Of a stretch of 57,049 bases of DNA, positions 35,056 to 44,763 are shown in pieces. A model generated the notes under the pieces. It made no database searches and had not been told where the DNA came from. It worked only from the letters and a program-made list of their open reading frames with translations. This DNA is from an uncultured Acidobacteriia bacterium (GTDB lineage: Bacteria > Acidobacteriota > Terriglobia > Bryobacterales > Bryobacteraceae): NCBI GenBank assembly GCA_903882645.1, contig CAIRXZ010000053.1, forward strand, positions 1-57,049, read 5' to 3'. A program made the position numbers and the translations under genes. Within the stretch, counting starts at the first letter, position 1. Every line of letters begins with the position of its first letter.

Positions 35056-37524
35056 TTGAGGCCCTCCCGGATCAACTCCCTTTCACTACTTAGCATAACG
35101 GCTCCGAATTGTCACGAAAAATCTTCCAGTACTAGGTATCTTTTTGCCCTCACGCTATTGTGCATGCTGGCTTTAGCTGCTGCCTTGGCCGCCGCCCAGA
35201 CGCCCGCCCTCGTACGGCGCGATCCGGGTTCTCCGGCTTCTCCGGCGGAGGCCAAGCCGCCCGAGCCTCCGCCCCCGGCTTCCATACCCAAAGATCAGTG
35301 GGACGTGGATGCCATCGACCAGGACACCAAAGGCAAGCTCCACAAGCTCAGCGGCAACGCCTGGGTTGAGAATTACCGCCTGCTGGTACGCGCCGATCGG
35401 ATGGATTGGGACGAAGAAACCGGCGACATGCATGCCTCGGGACACGTCCACATAAAGAATTTCGAGGAGAACGAGGACGTGTGGTGCGACCGCCTCGAGT
35501 ACAACACCACCGAGGAAACCGGAAAGTTCTACGCCGTGCATGGCCAGACCGTGCCGCGAATCATCACGCGGCCGGGCATCCTCACCAGCCGCAGTCCGTT
35601 CTATTTCGAGGGCGAGTGGGCCGAACGTATCGGCGGGAAATACATCCTGCACAATGGCTTCGTCACCAATTGCGCGATGCCCAGACCCTGGTGGCGTCTG
35701 CGCGGGCCGAGGTTCGTGATCGTGCCCAAGGAAAAGGCGCTGGCGTACCGCTCCATCTTCCTGCTGCACGGCGTACCCCTCTTCTATACGCCATTCTTCT
35801 ACCACTCGCTGGCGAAGGAGCCTCGCAAGAGCGGTTTCCTCACCCCTAACATCGGGAACAGCTCTCAACGCGGGATCATGCTGGGATTGGGTTATTACTG
35901 GGCCTTCAGCCACTCCTACGATGCGACCTACCAGCTTGTGGACTACACCGCCAGGGGCTACGCGCACCACCTCGACCTCCGAGGCAAACCGCGCCCCGGC
36001 ACGGATTTCTACGCCATCGTTTATGGCGTGCAGGATCGCGGCGTGCTCGCGCCCGGCGCCACCGTTCCCACCACGTACAGCGGCATCAACCTGCATGCCG
36101 TGGGAAAGTCCGACCTGGGCGGCGGCTGGACCGCGCACGCCGACGTCGATTACTTTACATCGCTCCGCTTCCGCGACCAATGGTCGCAGTCCTATAACGA
36201 GCTGATCGGCTCGGAAGTCCGCTCCGCCGGTTTCCTCGACAAAAACTGGCCCGCCTACACCCTCAACGTCGCTGTCTCGCACGTGGAGAATTTTCAAGGG
36301 GAAGAAATCGCCATCCCGCCGGGCGGCGCGAACTATGTCGCCAACGCGGTCGTCATCCGCAAGTTGCCCGAGGCCGAGTTTTCCAGCCGCGACCAGCCCA
36401 TCTGGCGGGGCCTCCCCATTTGGTTTTCCTGGGACTCCTCGGCCGGCCTCCTGAACCGCTCCGCGCCGGTCTTCAGCCCGGACCAGACCCAGCTCATCGA
36501 CCGTTTTCAAACGGGCGTGTTCATGAACCGCGAGAACTTCGCGCCCCGCGTCACCGGCGCGTTTCACCTCGGGGACTTTCACTTGGTTCCGAGCGTGGGC
36601 ATTCACGAGACCTATTACTCGGAAGGCCAAACCCCGTACCTGAACCGCTTCCGGACTACCGGCACGAACTACGTGCGCAGCGCCGAAGACTTCTCCCTGG
36701 ATCTGATCATGCCCTCGCTCGCGCGCGTCTACGCGAAGAAGACCTTCCTGGGCGACAAACTCAAGCACGTCATCGAACCGCGCGCGACCTACCGGTACGT
36801 CACCGGCGTCGGCGCGGACTTCAACGAGTTCATCCGGTTCGATGAAACCGACCTGCTCTCGAATACCAACGAGCTGCTGCTCTCGCTGACCAATCGGGTC
36901 TACGCCAAACGCGGCGATTCCGTGCAGGAGATCCTCACCTGGACCCTGATGCAGAAGCGCTTCTTCGACCCGACCTTTGGAGGCGCGCTCATCGCCGGCC
37001 AGCGCAACGTCTTCGAAAGCACCGCCGATTTGGGGGCTTATGCATTCGTCGCCGGAGTGCGTGGCGTCTCTCCCATCGTCTCGTCGCTGCGGATCAGCCC
37101 CGTGGGCCGTTTAGGCATCCGCTGGCAGGCCGACTACGATCCGCGCACGCACGCCATCGTGGACAGCGCGCTGGCCCTGGACTACCGCTGGAAACGTTAT
37201 TTCGTCATGCTCTCCAACGACGAAGTCCACGGAAACGCCGCGCTGGCCGCCGCCGCCAACCAGTACTCCTTCCGCGTGGGCTTCGGCGATGTAAACCGCC
37301 GCGGCTTCAACGCCCACCTGGATGGCGTCTACAACTACTTGACGGCCAAAATGCTGAACTCCACCGCTCAGGTTACCTACAACACCGATTGCTGCGGGCT
37401 GAGCGTTCAGTACTACCGATACAATATCGACAACGTGCGCGACGAAGGGGCGTGGCGCGTGGCCTTCTCCATCGCCAACATCGCCACGTTAGGCAACCTC
37501 AAGAAACAGAGCCTGATGTTCTGA
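35056..37524 (+). CDS. lptD: LPS-assembly protein LptD
   Basis: An outer-membrane barrel of about 822 residues that inserts LPS into the outer leaflet. The N-terminal OstA-like jelly roll reads GKLHKLSGNAWVENYRLLVR and ADRMDWDEETGDMHASGHVHIKN. The remainder is rich in alternating barrel strands (FYTPFFYHSLAKEPRKSGFL, PNIGNSSQRGIMLGLGYYW), and NTDCCGLSVQYYRYN near the C-terminus is typical of LptD. The start is uncertain: TTG at 35056 gives a signal-peptide n-region, while the first ATG (35164) falls inside the hydrophobic core LLCMLALAAALAAAQ. It fits lpxD in showing an LPS-bearing envelope. Confidence 0.88.
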   Translation: MRPSRINSLSLLSITAPNCHEKSSSTRYLFALTLLCMLALAAALAAAQTPALVRRDPGSPASPAEAKPPEPPPPASIPKDQWDVDAIDQDTKGKLHKLSGNAWVENYRLLVRADRMDWDEETGDMHASGHVHIKNFEENEDVWCDRLEYNTTEETGKFYAVHGQTVPRIITRPGILTSRSPFYFEGEWAERIGGKYILHNGFVTNCAMPRPWWRLRGPRFVIVPKEKALAYRSIFLLHGVPLFYTPFFYHSLAKEPRKSGFLTPNIGNSSQRGIMLGLGYYWAFSHSYDATYQLVDYTARGYAHHLDLRGKPRPGTDFYAIVYGVQDRGVLAPGATVPTTYSGINLHAVGKSDLGGGWTAHADVDYFTSLRFRDQWSQSYNELIGSEVRSAGFLDKNWPAYTLNVAVSHVENFQGEEIAIPPGGANYVANAVVIRKLPEAEFSSRDQPIWRGLPIWFSWDSSAGLLNRSAPVFSPDQTQLIDRFQTGVFMNRENFAPRVTGAFHLGDFHLVPSVGIHETYYSEGQTPYLNRFRTTGTNYVRSAEDFSLDLIMPSLARVYAKKTFLGDKLKHVIEPRATYRYVTGVGADFNEFIRFDETDLLSNTNELLLSLTNRVYAKRGDSVQEILTWTLMQKRFFDPTFGGALIAGQRNVFESTADLGAYAFVAGVRGVSPIVSSLRISPVGRLGIRWQADYDPRTHAIVDSALALDYRWKRYFVMLSNDEVHGNAALAAAANQYSFRVGFGDVNRRGFNAHLDGVYNYLTAKMLNSTAQVTYNTDCCGLSVQYYRYNIDNVRDEGAWRVAFSIANIATLGNLKKQSLMF

Positions 37525-37762
37525 GATGGCCGTCAGCCTTCGGCTAAAGGCGCTTCGGCATCCGGCAGGCTGCGGGTTTCAACTTCGCCAACGGCTTGCA
37601 AGAAGGCAGGCCGGGTGGCTTGCCCCGCCAGGAGGTCTGCCCCACTGGGAATTCGCCCCGCAGAGCCTTCATCCGCTCGAACTCCCCGGCCGCCCGGCGG
37701 CGAGTGGCGCTCCGTCCGGTTCCGCGGGTTGGCTTGTGTGAGACCCTGGCAGGGTAGTAACG
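37525..37762 (+). other. Intergenic region with REP-like hairpin
   Basis: No gene. GGCAGGCC and GGCTTGCC around GGGT (37605-37624) repeat the carB-type hairpin, followed by GCCAGGAGGTCTGCCCCACT, which resembles 48362-48385 and the end of the carB insert. The first 30 bp after lptD contain a GGCTAAAGG-type degenerate tract. Confidence 0.5.
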
Positions 37763-40700
37763 TTGGTCTTTACCGAGATGGCCTTTCGAGACGCCCGCCA
37801 GCACGAAGTTGCGTTCTGCGCCGAGGTCAAGTCCTGGTCGGACGGACTTTTCCAACGCGATCCTTCTCTGCCCTTCGATTCGGCGGCAATCGAACAGTAT
37901 GGACAGGGGAACTACAAGCGCCAGGACCTTCGCGTCTACGCGCGCGCCGGCGCGGACAGGGGAAGGTTGGCGCTCTGTGGGGAAGTCAAGCTTCCGGGCA
38001 CTCCGTTCGGCGGCTCCCCGTTTAATCCGGCGCTTCTGCAAGACGCCTACGAGAAGGCGACGAATGCCGCGTGCCAGTTCTTCTTCACCTGGAACGTCGA
38101 GCACCTTGCTCTTTTCGACCGTTCGCTGTGGGACCGCCCGCTGCACGAGCAGTGCATTGGGGAATGGCATCTTGGCGAGGCGCTGAACAGCCCCGCCGAC
38201 GTCGCGCTTCCAACCGTCATAGAGAAGATCCGGGACGATCTCTTGCCGCGGTTCTACCGCGATTTCGCCCAGATCTGGAAGGGCGAGCGGCGCAGCTTCG
38301 CGAAACCGCCGGACGAATTCTACATATCCGTGCTGGAGAGCCATCTGGCCGGTCCGATGGGACCAGTCAGGATCACTAGGGATTACCTCGACGCGAAGTC
38401 CGCGAAAGACAAGTTCTTCGATGTCCAGTTGAGGACTTGGATGGTCAAGGCTCAGCAGTGGAACTTCGATCGAGACGATGCGGACTCCTGGCGGCAAACG
38501 ATCGAGCGCGCCGCGAGCAGCATGGTGTACGTGCTGAACAACCGAATCCTCTTCTACGAAGCCGTGCGAGCGCGCCACCATGAACTGCACGAACTAAGGT
38601 TCCCGAAATCGGCTAAGGACCCCGCCGATGCCATGTCGTATCTGTCGAGGCAGTTTCGAGAGGCGGTCCGCGTAACCGGCGACTATGAGACGGTCCTGAT
38701 GCCGGACCAGCACGAATGGGCGGCCCAGGTTACGCTTTCCGGCGTCGAGGCCCCGCACGCCTGGCAAAGGGTGATCGACGGCGTCGAGAGGTTCGACTTT
38801 CAACACATCTCGGCGGACATCCTGGGGCACACATTCCAACGGCTGGTGAGTCCCGAAGAGCGCCATAAATTCGGACAGCACTACACGGCCGAGACGGTCG
38901 TCGATCTGATCAACGCTTTTTGCATCAGAGAGGGCCGCGACACCGTTCTCGACCCTGCGTGCGGCAGCGGGAGTTTCCTGGTCCGGGCGTTCTATCGCAA
39001 AGCCGACCTCGACCGGTCGCTCGCGACGCACGAAAACATCTCCGGCCTGTTCGGCTGCGACATCAACCCGTTTCCCGCGCACCTGGCCACTCTGAACCTC
39101 GCCGCGCGCGATCTGGTGCAGTACAGTTTTCCGCGCGTGGTTCGCAGGAATTTCTTCACCGTGGAGCCCGGCAAGCCGTTTTGCAGGCTCCCTAAAGAAA
39201 CAAGGGATGAACGCGGGCGGCGCGAGAAATGGGACGTGACGCTCGACCCGCTGGACGCAATCGTCGGGAACCCGCCCTACGTCCGGCAGGAGCAAATTCC
39301 AAGAGAGGGCGAAAAGGGAGTCATTCCGGACCAAACCAAGGAGTTCATCTCCCGCCGCGCCGAGCGGAGCTGGCCGGGAATCGGCCTGTCCGGGCAGAGC
39401 GATTTGCACGTCTACTTCTGGCCGGCCGCCGCGGAACTGCTGAAGGAGCGCGGCTGGTTCGGTTTCCTCACCTCATCGAGTTGGCTGGATGTGCGGTACG
39501 GGTTTGCGCTCCAGCGCTGGATTCTGCGGCATTTCCGGCTTGTGGCGGTGATTGAGAGCGTCGATGAACCGTGGTTTGAAGACGCCAGGGTAAAGACAGC
39601 CGTCACAATCATGCAGCGTTGCGACGATGCCAAGGCCCGCGAGAAGAACGTGGTCCGGTTTGTCCGGTTGTTGCGGCCGCTCGCGGAGATACTGGGCAGC
39701 CGTGACGATGAGGAGCAGAAGCAAAAAGGCGCGGTGAAGTTGCGCGGCTTGATTCTCAGGACCAGAACCGACAGGTCGAGTCCCGACTTGCGCATCATCG
39801 TGAAGCGCCAAGAGGAGCTTTGGACTGAAGGCGTGCTGATCGGCGAGATGTTCGCGCGGCAGAAGGCGCTCTCGCAGTCGAAGCCCGAGCCGAACGGCGA
39901 CGACGAGGAGGAGAATGGGTTCGTCGATGGCTGCGACGCCGAAGAACCATCCGCCCTATCCGGGTACGGCGGCGGGAAGTGGGGGCGCTACCTGCGCGCG
40001 CCGGATTTCTACTTTGAGATCATGAGGGAGTTCGCGCCTAAGTTCGTCCGGCTTGGCGAGGTTGCGACCATACGGTTTGGCATCAAGAGTGGGTGCGACG
40101 ATTTCTTCATGCCGCGCCACGTAAGCGAGCGCGTGTTGAAGGAATTCCCAAACGATTCATCCTGGCAGGGTTTGCCGGCTGTGAGCGCCGCCAGGCGCAA
40201 AGACGTTCTGTCCGGACGCGTAGCCATTATCGAGGCGGGGGACGGAACGCTACATGCCGTGGAGAGCCGCTATCTGCGGCCCGAAGTACACAGTCTCATG
40301 CAGGTTGACCGGCCGACGATCACAGCCTCCGACTCGGATCGCGTGGTGCTTTGGGTCAACCAACCGATGTCCGCTTTGCAGGGCACGCTTGTCTCGAAAT
40401 ACATCAAGTGGGGCAGCAAGCGGACCTTCGCTTCCAAGAAGTCCAGGCCCGTGCCAGTGCCGGAGCGCTCTTCGTGCAAGGGCCGCAACCTCTGGTACGA
40501 CCTGACAGGACTGGAGCCGGGGATCGGTTTTTGGCCCATGGCGCAACAGTATCGGCACATTATTCCGGCTAACCCGGAGGCCTTGCCCTGTAATCACAAT
40601 CTCTTTGACATCCATCCCCTGTCGCCGGCGGATTCCCTCGCGAGCCGCGCCCTGATTCCGATTCTGAATTCGACGTTGATTGCGCTGATCAAGGCCTTCT

Positions 40701-41569
40701 ACGGCCGATATGCCGGTACGGAAGGGAACTTGAAGACCGAGGTCGTGGATGTTGTCATGCTGGAGATCCCGGACCCCAGGCGCGCGACGGAACCACAGGT
40801 GCGCCGCCTCGAATCGGCCCTATCGCGGATCCAGCAGCGCCAGGTAACGCATCTGGTCGAAAGGGCGTTGCAGGATTGCCATACCGCGGAGGAAGCGCGC
40901 AAGGCCGCCAGCGGGCCCTTGGCTCTCCCCGACGAACTTTGCCGCGGGGACCGGCGCGAACTCGACGACGCGGTTTGGGAAGTCCTTGGCGTCACGGGCG
41001 AACGGCGCCGGCGGGACTTGACCGACCGCCTTTATAGAGAGGTCGCCCTGCACTTTCGGGCGATTCGCGTCGTCGAGGTGCAGAAAATGGAACAGCGGCG
41101 GCGAACGAACGGCTCCTCCGCTGTGTCGCCCGTCAGCCTGGCGTCCGGAGCCTGGGCGGAATTGGGCCCCGACTGGAAGAGGCCGCTCGCGGAGTGGCTT
41201 GAACAGGAGAGTGGGGGGTCTCGAATCGTGTATATCCCGGAGGGACGCGCGCGCATCAGCGCCGAGCAGGATATGTTCGAGCCGCACACAGTGTTCTTCG
41301 GGTCGAAGCCCGCGATCGGCCATGAGTGTTCCAGCCGCGCCGAGGCGGAGTTGTTGTACGCCGTTGCGGAAGCCGGGCTGCGTGGTCCCGTGTCCCTTCC
41401 GGACAAGGAAGTCGATTGCCAGCGGGTTCTGCGCGATCTCGCAGATCGCATGACGGGCGGGAATAGACTGGCCGAGGAAATGGCGGAAGCGCGCGCCGGC
41501 GACGAGAAACTGAGAGAGCAAGTGGCTGAGACGCTTCGGCGATGGCTCATCCATGGGCGGCCGGATTAG
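37763..41569 (+). CDS. Type IIG-like restriction-modification enzyme, intact
   Basis: A 1268-residue single-chain nuclease-methyltransferase-specificity protein. An N-terminal PD-(D/E)xK-type domain has DLRVYARAG and CGEVKLPG (E74, K76). The methyltransferase core has DPACGSGSFLVRAF from 397 and NPPY at 503-506, then a Y/F-rich target segment. The TRD begins about 745 after WGRYLRAPDFYFEIM (FVRLGEVATIRFGIKSGCDD) and includes WYDLTGLEPGIGFWPM. A helical C-terminus follows. It has the same architecture as the split gene at 5447 but is diverged, with a different TRD, so a different target is expected. TTG at 37763 or ATG at 37778 may be the start. It stands alone. Confidence 0.85.
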   Translation: MVFTEMAFRDARQHEVAFCAEVKSWSDGLFQRDPSLPFDSAAIEQYGQGNYKRQDLRVYARAGADRGRLALCGEVKLPGTPFGGSPFNPALLQDAYEKATNAACQFFFTWNVEHLALFDRSLWDRPLHEQCIGEWHLGEALNSPADVALPTVIEKIRDDLLPRFYRDFAQIWKGERRSFAKPPDEFYISVLESHLAGPMGPVRITRDYLDAKSAKDKFFDVQLRTWMVKAQQWNFDRDDADSWRQTIERAASSMVYVLNNRILFYEAVRARHHELHELRFPKSAKDPADAMSYLSRQFREAVRVTGDYETVLMPDQHEWAAQVTLSGVEAPHAWQRVIDGVERFDFQHISADILGHTFQRLVSPEERHKFGQHYTAETVVDLINAFCIREGRDTVLDPACGSGSFLVRAFYRKADLDRSLATHENISGLFGCDINPFPAHLATLNLAARDLVQYSFPRVVRRNFFTVEPGKPFCRLPKETRDERGRREKWDVTLDPLDAIVGNPPYVRQEQIPREGEKGVIPDQTKEFISRRAERSWPGIGLSGQSDLHVYFWPAAAELLKERGWFGFLTSSSWLDVRYGFALQRWILRHFRLVAVIESVDEPWFEDARVKTAVTIMQRCDDAKAREKNVVRFVRLLRPLAEILGSRDDEEQKQKGAVKLRGLILRTRTDRSSPDLRIIVKRQEELWTEGVLIGEMFARQKALSQSKPEPNGDDEEENGFVDGCDAEEPSALSGYGGGKWGRYLRAPDFYFEIMREFAPKFVRLGEVATIRFGIKSGCDDFFMPRHVSERVLKEFPNDSSWQGLPAVSAARRKDVLSGRVAIIEAGDGTLHAVESRYLRPEVHSLMQVDRPTITASDSDRVVLWVNQPMSALQGTLVSKYIKWGSKRTFASKKSRPVPVPERSSCKGRNLWYDLTGLEPGIGFWPMAQQYRHIIPANPEALPCNHNLFDIHPLSPADSLASRALIPILNSTLIALIKAFYGRYAGTEGNLKTEVVDVVMLEIPDPRRATEPQVRRLESALSRIQQRQVTHLVERALQDCHTAEEARKAASGPLALPDELCRGDRRELDDAVWEVLGVTGERRRRDLTDRLYREVALHFRAIRVVEVQKMEQRRRTNGSSAVSPVSLASGAWAELGPDWKRPLAEWLEQESGGSRIVYIPEGRARISAEQDMFEPHTVFFGSKPAIGHECSSRAEAELLYAVAEAGLRGPVSLPDKEVDCQRVLRDLADRMTGGNRLAEEMAEARAGDEKLREQVAETLRRWLIHGRPD

Positions 41570-41675
41570 GTTTTCGGTATGACGTTGTGCCGTTGCGGGT
41601 GACCGCTCCCTCACGGTCGCGGCTCTGTGTGCGGCCTTTTCCCGTAACTTGCCGCACTCACTATACTGTAGGGGA

Positions 41676-42923
41676 ATGGTGCGTACCTGGTTGCTGTTGG
41701 CGGTTAGCTTTGTGTGCACGGCCGCCGAACCGGAGTTCCTCGCGAGGCGGCAGGCCCTGGCGGCGGCGCTTCCCGACGGGGTGGTGGCGCTGTACGGGGA
41801 AGTCGAGCGGGAGAACGCCGACCTGCGCAACGGATTCCACCAGGATTCGGATTTCTATTATCTGACCGGGTGGAAGGCCCCGGGCGCCGCGTTGCTGATC
41901 GAGCCGCGGCGACAGATTCTGTTCGCGCCCCCGCGCGACCCGAGACGCGAACGATGGACCGGCCTGCAACCGGCGTTAGACAATCCGGATGTACGGGATG
42001 CGTTGGGCTTCGGGATCGTGCTGCCCCCCGCAACCCTGGAATCGGAATTGCGCGAGTCCCTGAAGCGCTACTCCAAGATCTATACAGTTGGGCCGGAGGC
42101 GGCGGCGAAGGTCAAAGCCATCGCGCCGGCCGCGGAAATCGCCAACGCGGAGACCGCGATTGCGCGCTTGCGGATGAAGAAATCGCCGCACGAGGCCGAA
42201 CTGCTGCAACACGCCGCCGATGTTTCCATTGCGGCGCATCTGGCGGCCTGGAAGCGCGCGGCGCCGGGTCTCTACGAGTACCAGATCGCGGCCACGCTGC
42301 TTGCGGCGTACCTGGACCGCGGCTGCGAGCGGAGCGCCTACGCGCCGATCGTCGGATCCGGACCCAATTCGGTCTACCCGCACTATGCGGGGAACTCGCG
42401 CCGCATGGATCGCGGAGACCTGCTGCTGGTGGACGCGGCGGCGGAATGCGCCGGCTACGCGGCCGACGTTACGCGGACCGTCCCGGTAGGCGGCAGATTC
42501 AGCGCGCGCCAGCGGGAGATTTACGGCATCGTTCTGGGAGCGCAGCAGGCCGCCATCGCGGCGGTGAAGCCGGGCGCCTATATCGGCGGCGCTCCCGGCG
42601 CTCCCGGCCGTCCCAGCATTCAAAAAGCCGCCATGGATTACATCAACTCGCACGGCAAGGACCTGCATGGCGATACGCTGGGCAAGTATTTCATTCACGG
42701 CATCAGCCACCATATCGGTCTGGACGTTCACGACCCGGCCGATAACGGCGTTCCGCTCGAAGAGGGCATGGTGATTTCGGTCGAGCCGGGCATCTATATC
42801 CCCGAGGAGAACATCGGAATCCGCATCGAGGACATGGTCCTGGTGACCGGGGACGGGGCCAGGGTGATGACCGCGGCGCTGCCGCGCGATCCGGCGCGGA
42901 TCGAGAAGGCCCTGCGGAAGTGA
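41676..42923 (+). CDS. Xaa-Pro aminopeptidase (M24 family), exported
   Basis: A 415-residue protein with a signal peptide (MVRTWLLLAVSFVCTAAEPE). The N-terminal aminopeptidase P domain has NGFHQDSDFYYLTGWKAPGA. The pita-bread catalytic domain carries the metal ligands: two Asp in LLLVDAAAECAGYAADVTRT, His in FIHGISHHIGLDVHDPAD, Glu in VISVEPGIYI and Glu in IGIRIEDMVLV. It removes N-terminal residues before proline, here in the periplasm. ATG at 41676 follows AGGGGA closely. The CHASE2 kinase starts 2 bp after the stop, so they may be co-transcribed. Confidence 0.9.
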   Translation: MVRTWLLLAVSFVCTAAEPEFLARRQALAAALPDGVVALYGEVERENADLRNGFHQDSDFYYLTGWKAPGAALLIEPRRQILFAPPRDPRRERWTGLQPALDNPDVRDALGFGIVLPPATLESELRESLKRYSKIYTVGPEAAAKVKAIAPAAEIANAETAIARLRMKKSPHEAELLQHAADVSIAAHLAAWKRAAPGLYEYQIAATLLAAYLDRGCERSAYAPIVGSGPNSVYPHYAGNSRRMDRGDLLLVDAAAECAGYAADVTRTVPVGGRFSARQREIYGIVLGAQQAAIAAVKPGAYIGGAPGAPGRPSIQKAAMDYINSHGKDLHGDTLGKYFIHGISHHIGLDVHDPADNGVPLEEGMVISVEPGIYIPEENIGIRIEDMVLVTGDGARVMTAALPRDPARIEKALRK

Positions 42924-42924
42924 T

Positions 42925-44763
42925 ATGGCGGACATCCGCAAGAGCACGGCGCGATACATTGGGCTGCTGGCGGCGGCGTTCGCCGTGGCCGTGGCGGGGA
43001 GCTACTTCGTAAACCCGTACTTCGATAACTACGCCTACGACTTCATGTTCCGGCTCTACAAGCCCGCGCCCTGGCGTCCCCAATCCGTTGTGCTGGCCAT
43101 CGACGAAACCACTCTGCGCCGGTACGGCATGGGCTCCATGCGCAAGCCGCTGGCCGACGGGCTGAGGATCCTGGCGGGCGCGGCGCCCCGAGCGGTGGTG
43201 GTGGATCTTATGCTGGCCGACCCGGGAACCCAGGCGGCCAACGACGCGCTCGCCGACGCTTTCCGCGGTACGCCCAACCTCGTGCTGGGCGCCGAGCTCT
43301 TAGAGAAAGAGTGGGAAGAGCCGCGTCCCGAATTCGCGAAATGGGCGGCCGCGATCGGGCACGTTCACGCGCAACCCGACGCCGACAACGTGACGCGCTC
43401 GATCCTGCTCGACAAGCATCTCGGCAGGGTGCGGCATTGGGCTCTGGCCCTGGAAGCGTTCCGGCTGAGCCGCGGCGGCCCCACGATCGAGGTGGATGCG
43501 GACAAACTGGTGGTGGGCGACGCCGTCATCCCCGTCTCCGGGGAGGGGCGGCCGATGCGCATCCGTTTCATCCCGCAGGGCGCGCCCCCGATCCCGCGGG
43601 TGTCGCTGGCGGACCTGATCGACAACCCCGCGCTGGTCACGGCGTTTACGGGCAAGACGGTGTTCGCCGGCGTGACCGCCATCACCGGGGAGGTTCTCGA
43701 CCGCGTTTCCACGCCGTACTCCAACGGAAGGTTGACGACCGGCGTGGAGGTCAATGCCAACGCGTTCGAGACTTTGGCGCAGGGCCTGTTTCTGACCGAC
43801 GTTTCGGACGTGTGGGTGCTCGTATTCAGCCTCGCGGTGGCGGCGGCCATCGGGCTGGCGTTCCGCTACCTGCCCGGCTGGCGGGCCTACGCGGGCGGCG
43901 GGCTGGCTCTGGCGGCGGCGCACCTCACGCCCTATCTGTTCTTCACGGAGCGGCGCGTCTTTTCGTTCGCCACGCCGTTTTTTGTGGGGTGGCTGTGCTT
44001 CCTGGCCGCGGCGGCCTATTACAACCTGGCCGTGCGCCGGAATTGGCGAACCGAGCGGGCGGCCCGCGCGCGCTACCAGCAGGCCATGCAATTCGTGACG
44101 CACGAGATGCGCACGCCGCTTTCGGCGATTCAAGGATCGAGCGAGCTGATCTCGCGTTACGCGCTCACGGAGGAGAAACGCACGCAGATCGCCGAGCTGA
44201 TCAACTCCGAATCCAAGCGCCTGGCGCGAATGGTCGAGGTTTTTCTGAACGTGGAGCGCCTCTCGGCGGGGCAGATGGAGTTGAAGCGCGAGACGATCGG
44301 GGTGAAGCAACTGGTGGACGTCTGCGTGGCGCGCGCGCTGCCCCTGGCCGAACGCAAGCGCATCGGCATCGTCGTAAATCCCATCGCCGCGGACCTTCAG
44401 GTGGCCGGCGACGGCGAGTTGATGGAGTACGCTTGCTACAATCTGCTTACGAACGCGGTCAAGTACTCCCCGCGGCACACCGAGATCGCGGTGTCGGGCT
44501 GGCAGGAAGACGGCGAGGCGCGCATCGCCGTGAAAGACCAAGGCATGGGGATGGACCAGAAGGAAGTCAAGCGGATCTTTCAGAAGTTCTATCGCACGAA
44601 GAAGGCGGAAGAATCCGGAGAGGCGGGCGCCGGCATCGGTCTCTCGATCGTTCAGCAGATTGTGGAGCAACATGCGGGGCGGATTGAGGTGACCAGCCGG
44701 CCCGGGGCCGGTTCCTGCTTCACGCTGGCGCTGCCGCGGCTCGCCGCGGCGGAGCGAAACTGA
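42925..44763 (+). CDS. CHASE2 sensor histidine kinase
   Basis: A 612-residue sensor. A first membrane helix (IGLLAAAFAVAVAGSYF) precedes a periplasmic CHASE2 domain (about 35-290; YDFMFRLYKPAPWRPQSVVL, AIDETTLRRYG, PRAVVVDLMLADPG). Three membrane helices follow (VWVLVFSLAVAAAIGLAFRY onward). HisKA has FVTHEMRTPLSAI with His393. The ATPase domain has CYNLLTNAVKYSPR, VKDQGMGMD and GAGIGLSIVQQIVEQHAGRI. All motifs are intact. Its TGA overlaps the regulator's ATG, forming a two-component system. The signal is unknown. Confidence 0.92.
   Translation: MADIRKSTARYIGLLAAAFAVAVAGSYFVNPYFDNYAYDFMFRLYKPAPWRPQSVVLAIDETTLRRYGMGSMRKPLADGLRILAGAAPRAVVVDLMLADPGTQAANDALADAFRGTPNLVLGAELLEKEWEEPRPEFAKWAAAIGHVHAQPDADNVTRSILLDKHLGRVRHWALALEAFRLSRGGPTIEVDADKLVVGDAVIPVSGEGRPMRIRFIPQGAPPIPRVSLADLIDNPALVTAFTGKTVFAGVTAITGEVLDRVSTPYSNGRLTTGVEVNANAFETLAQGLFLTDVSDVWVLVFSLAVAAAIGLAFRYLPGWRAYAGGGLALAAAHLTPYLFFTERRVFSFATPFFVGWLCFLAAAAYYNLAVRRNWRTERAARARYQQAMQFVTHEMRTPLSAIQGSSELISRYALTEEKRTQIAELINSESKRLARMVEVFLNVERLSAGQMELKRETIGVKQLVDVCVARALPLAERKRIGIVVNPIAADLQVAGDGELMEYACYNLLTNAVKYSPRHTEIAVSGWQEDGEARIAVKDQGMGMDQKEVKRIFQKFYRTKKAEESGEAGAGIGLSIVQQIVEQHAGRIEVTSRPGAGSCFTLALPRLAAAERN

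Noticed and set aside
41601-41618. GACCG/CGGTC hairpin after the second RM gene as a terminator
   Set aside because: Five-base arms with an eight-base loop and no adjacent T-run are too weak.
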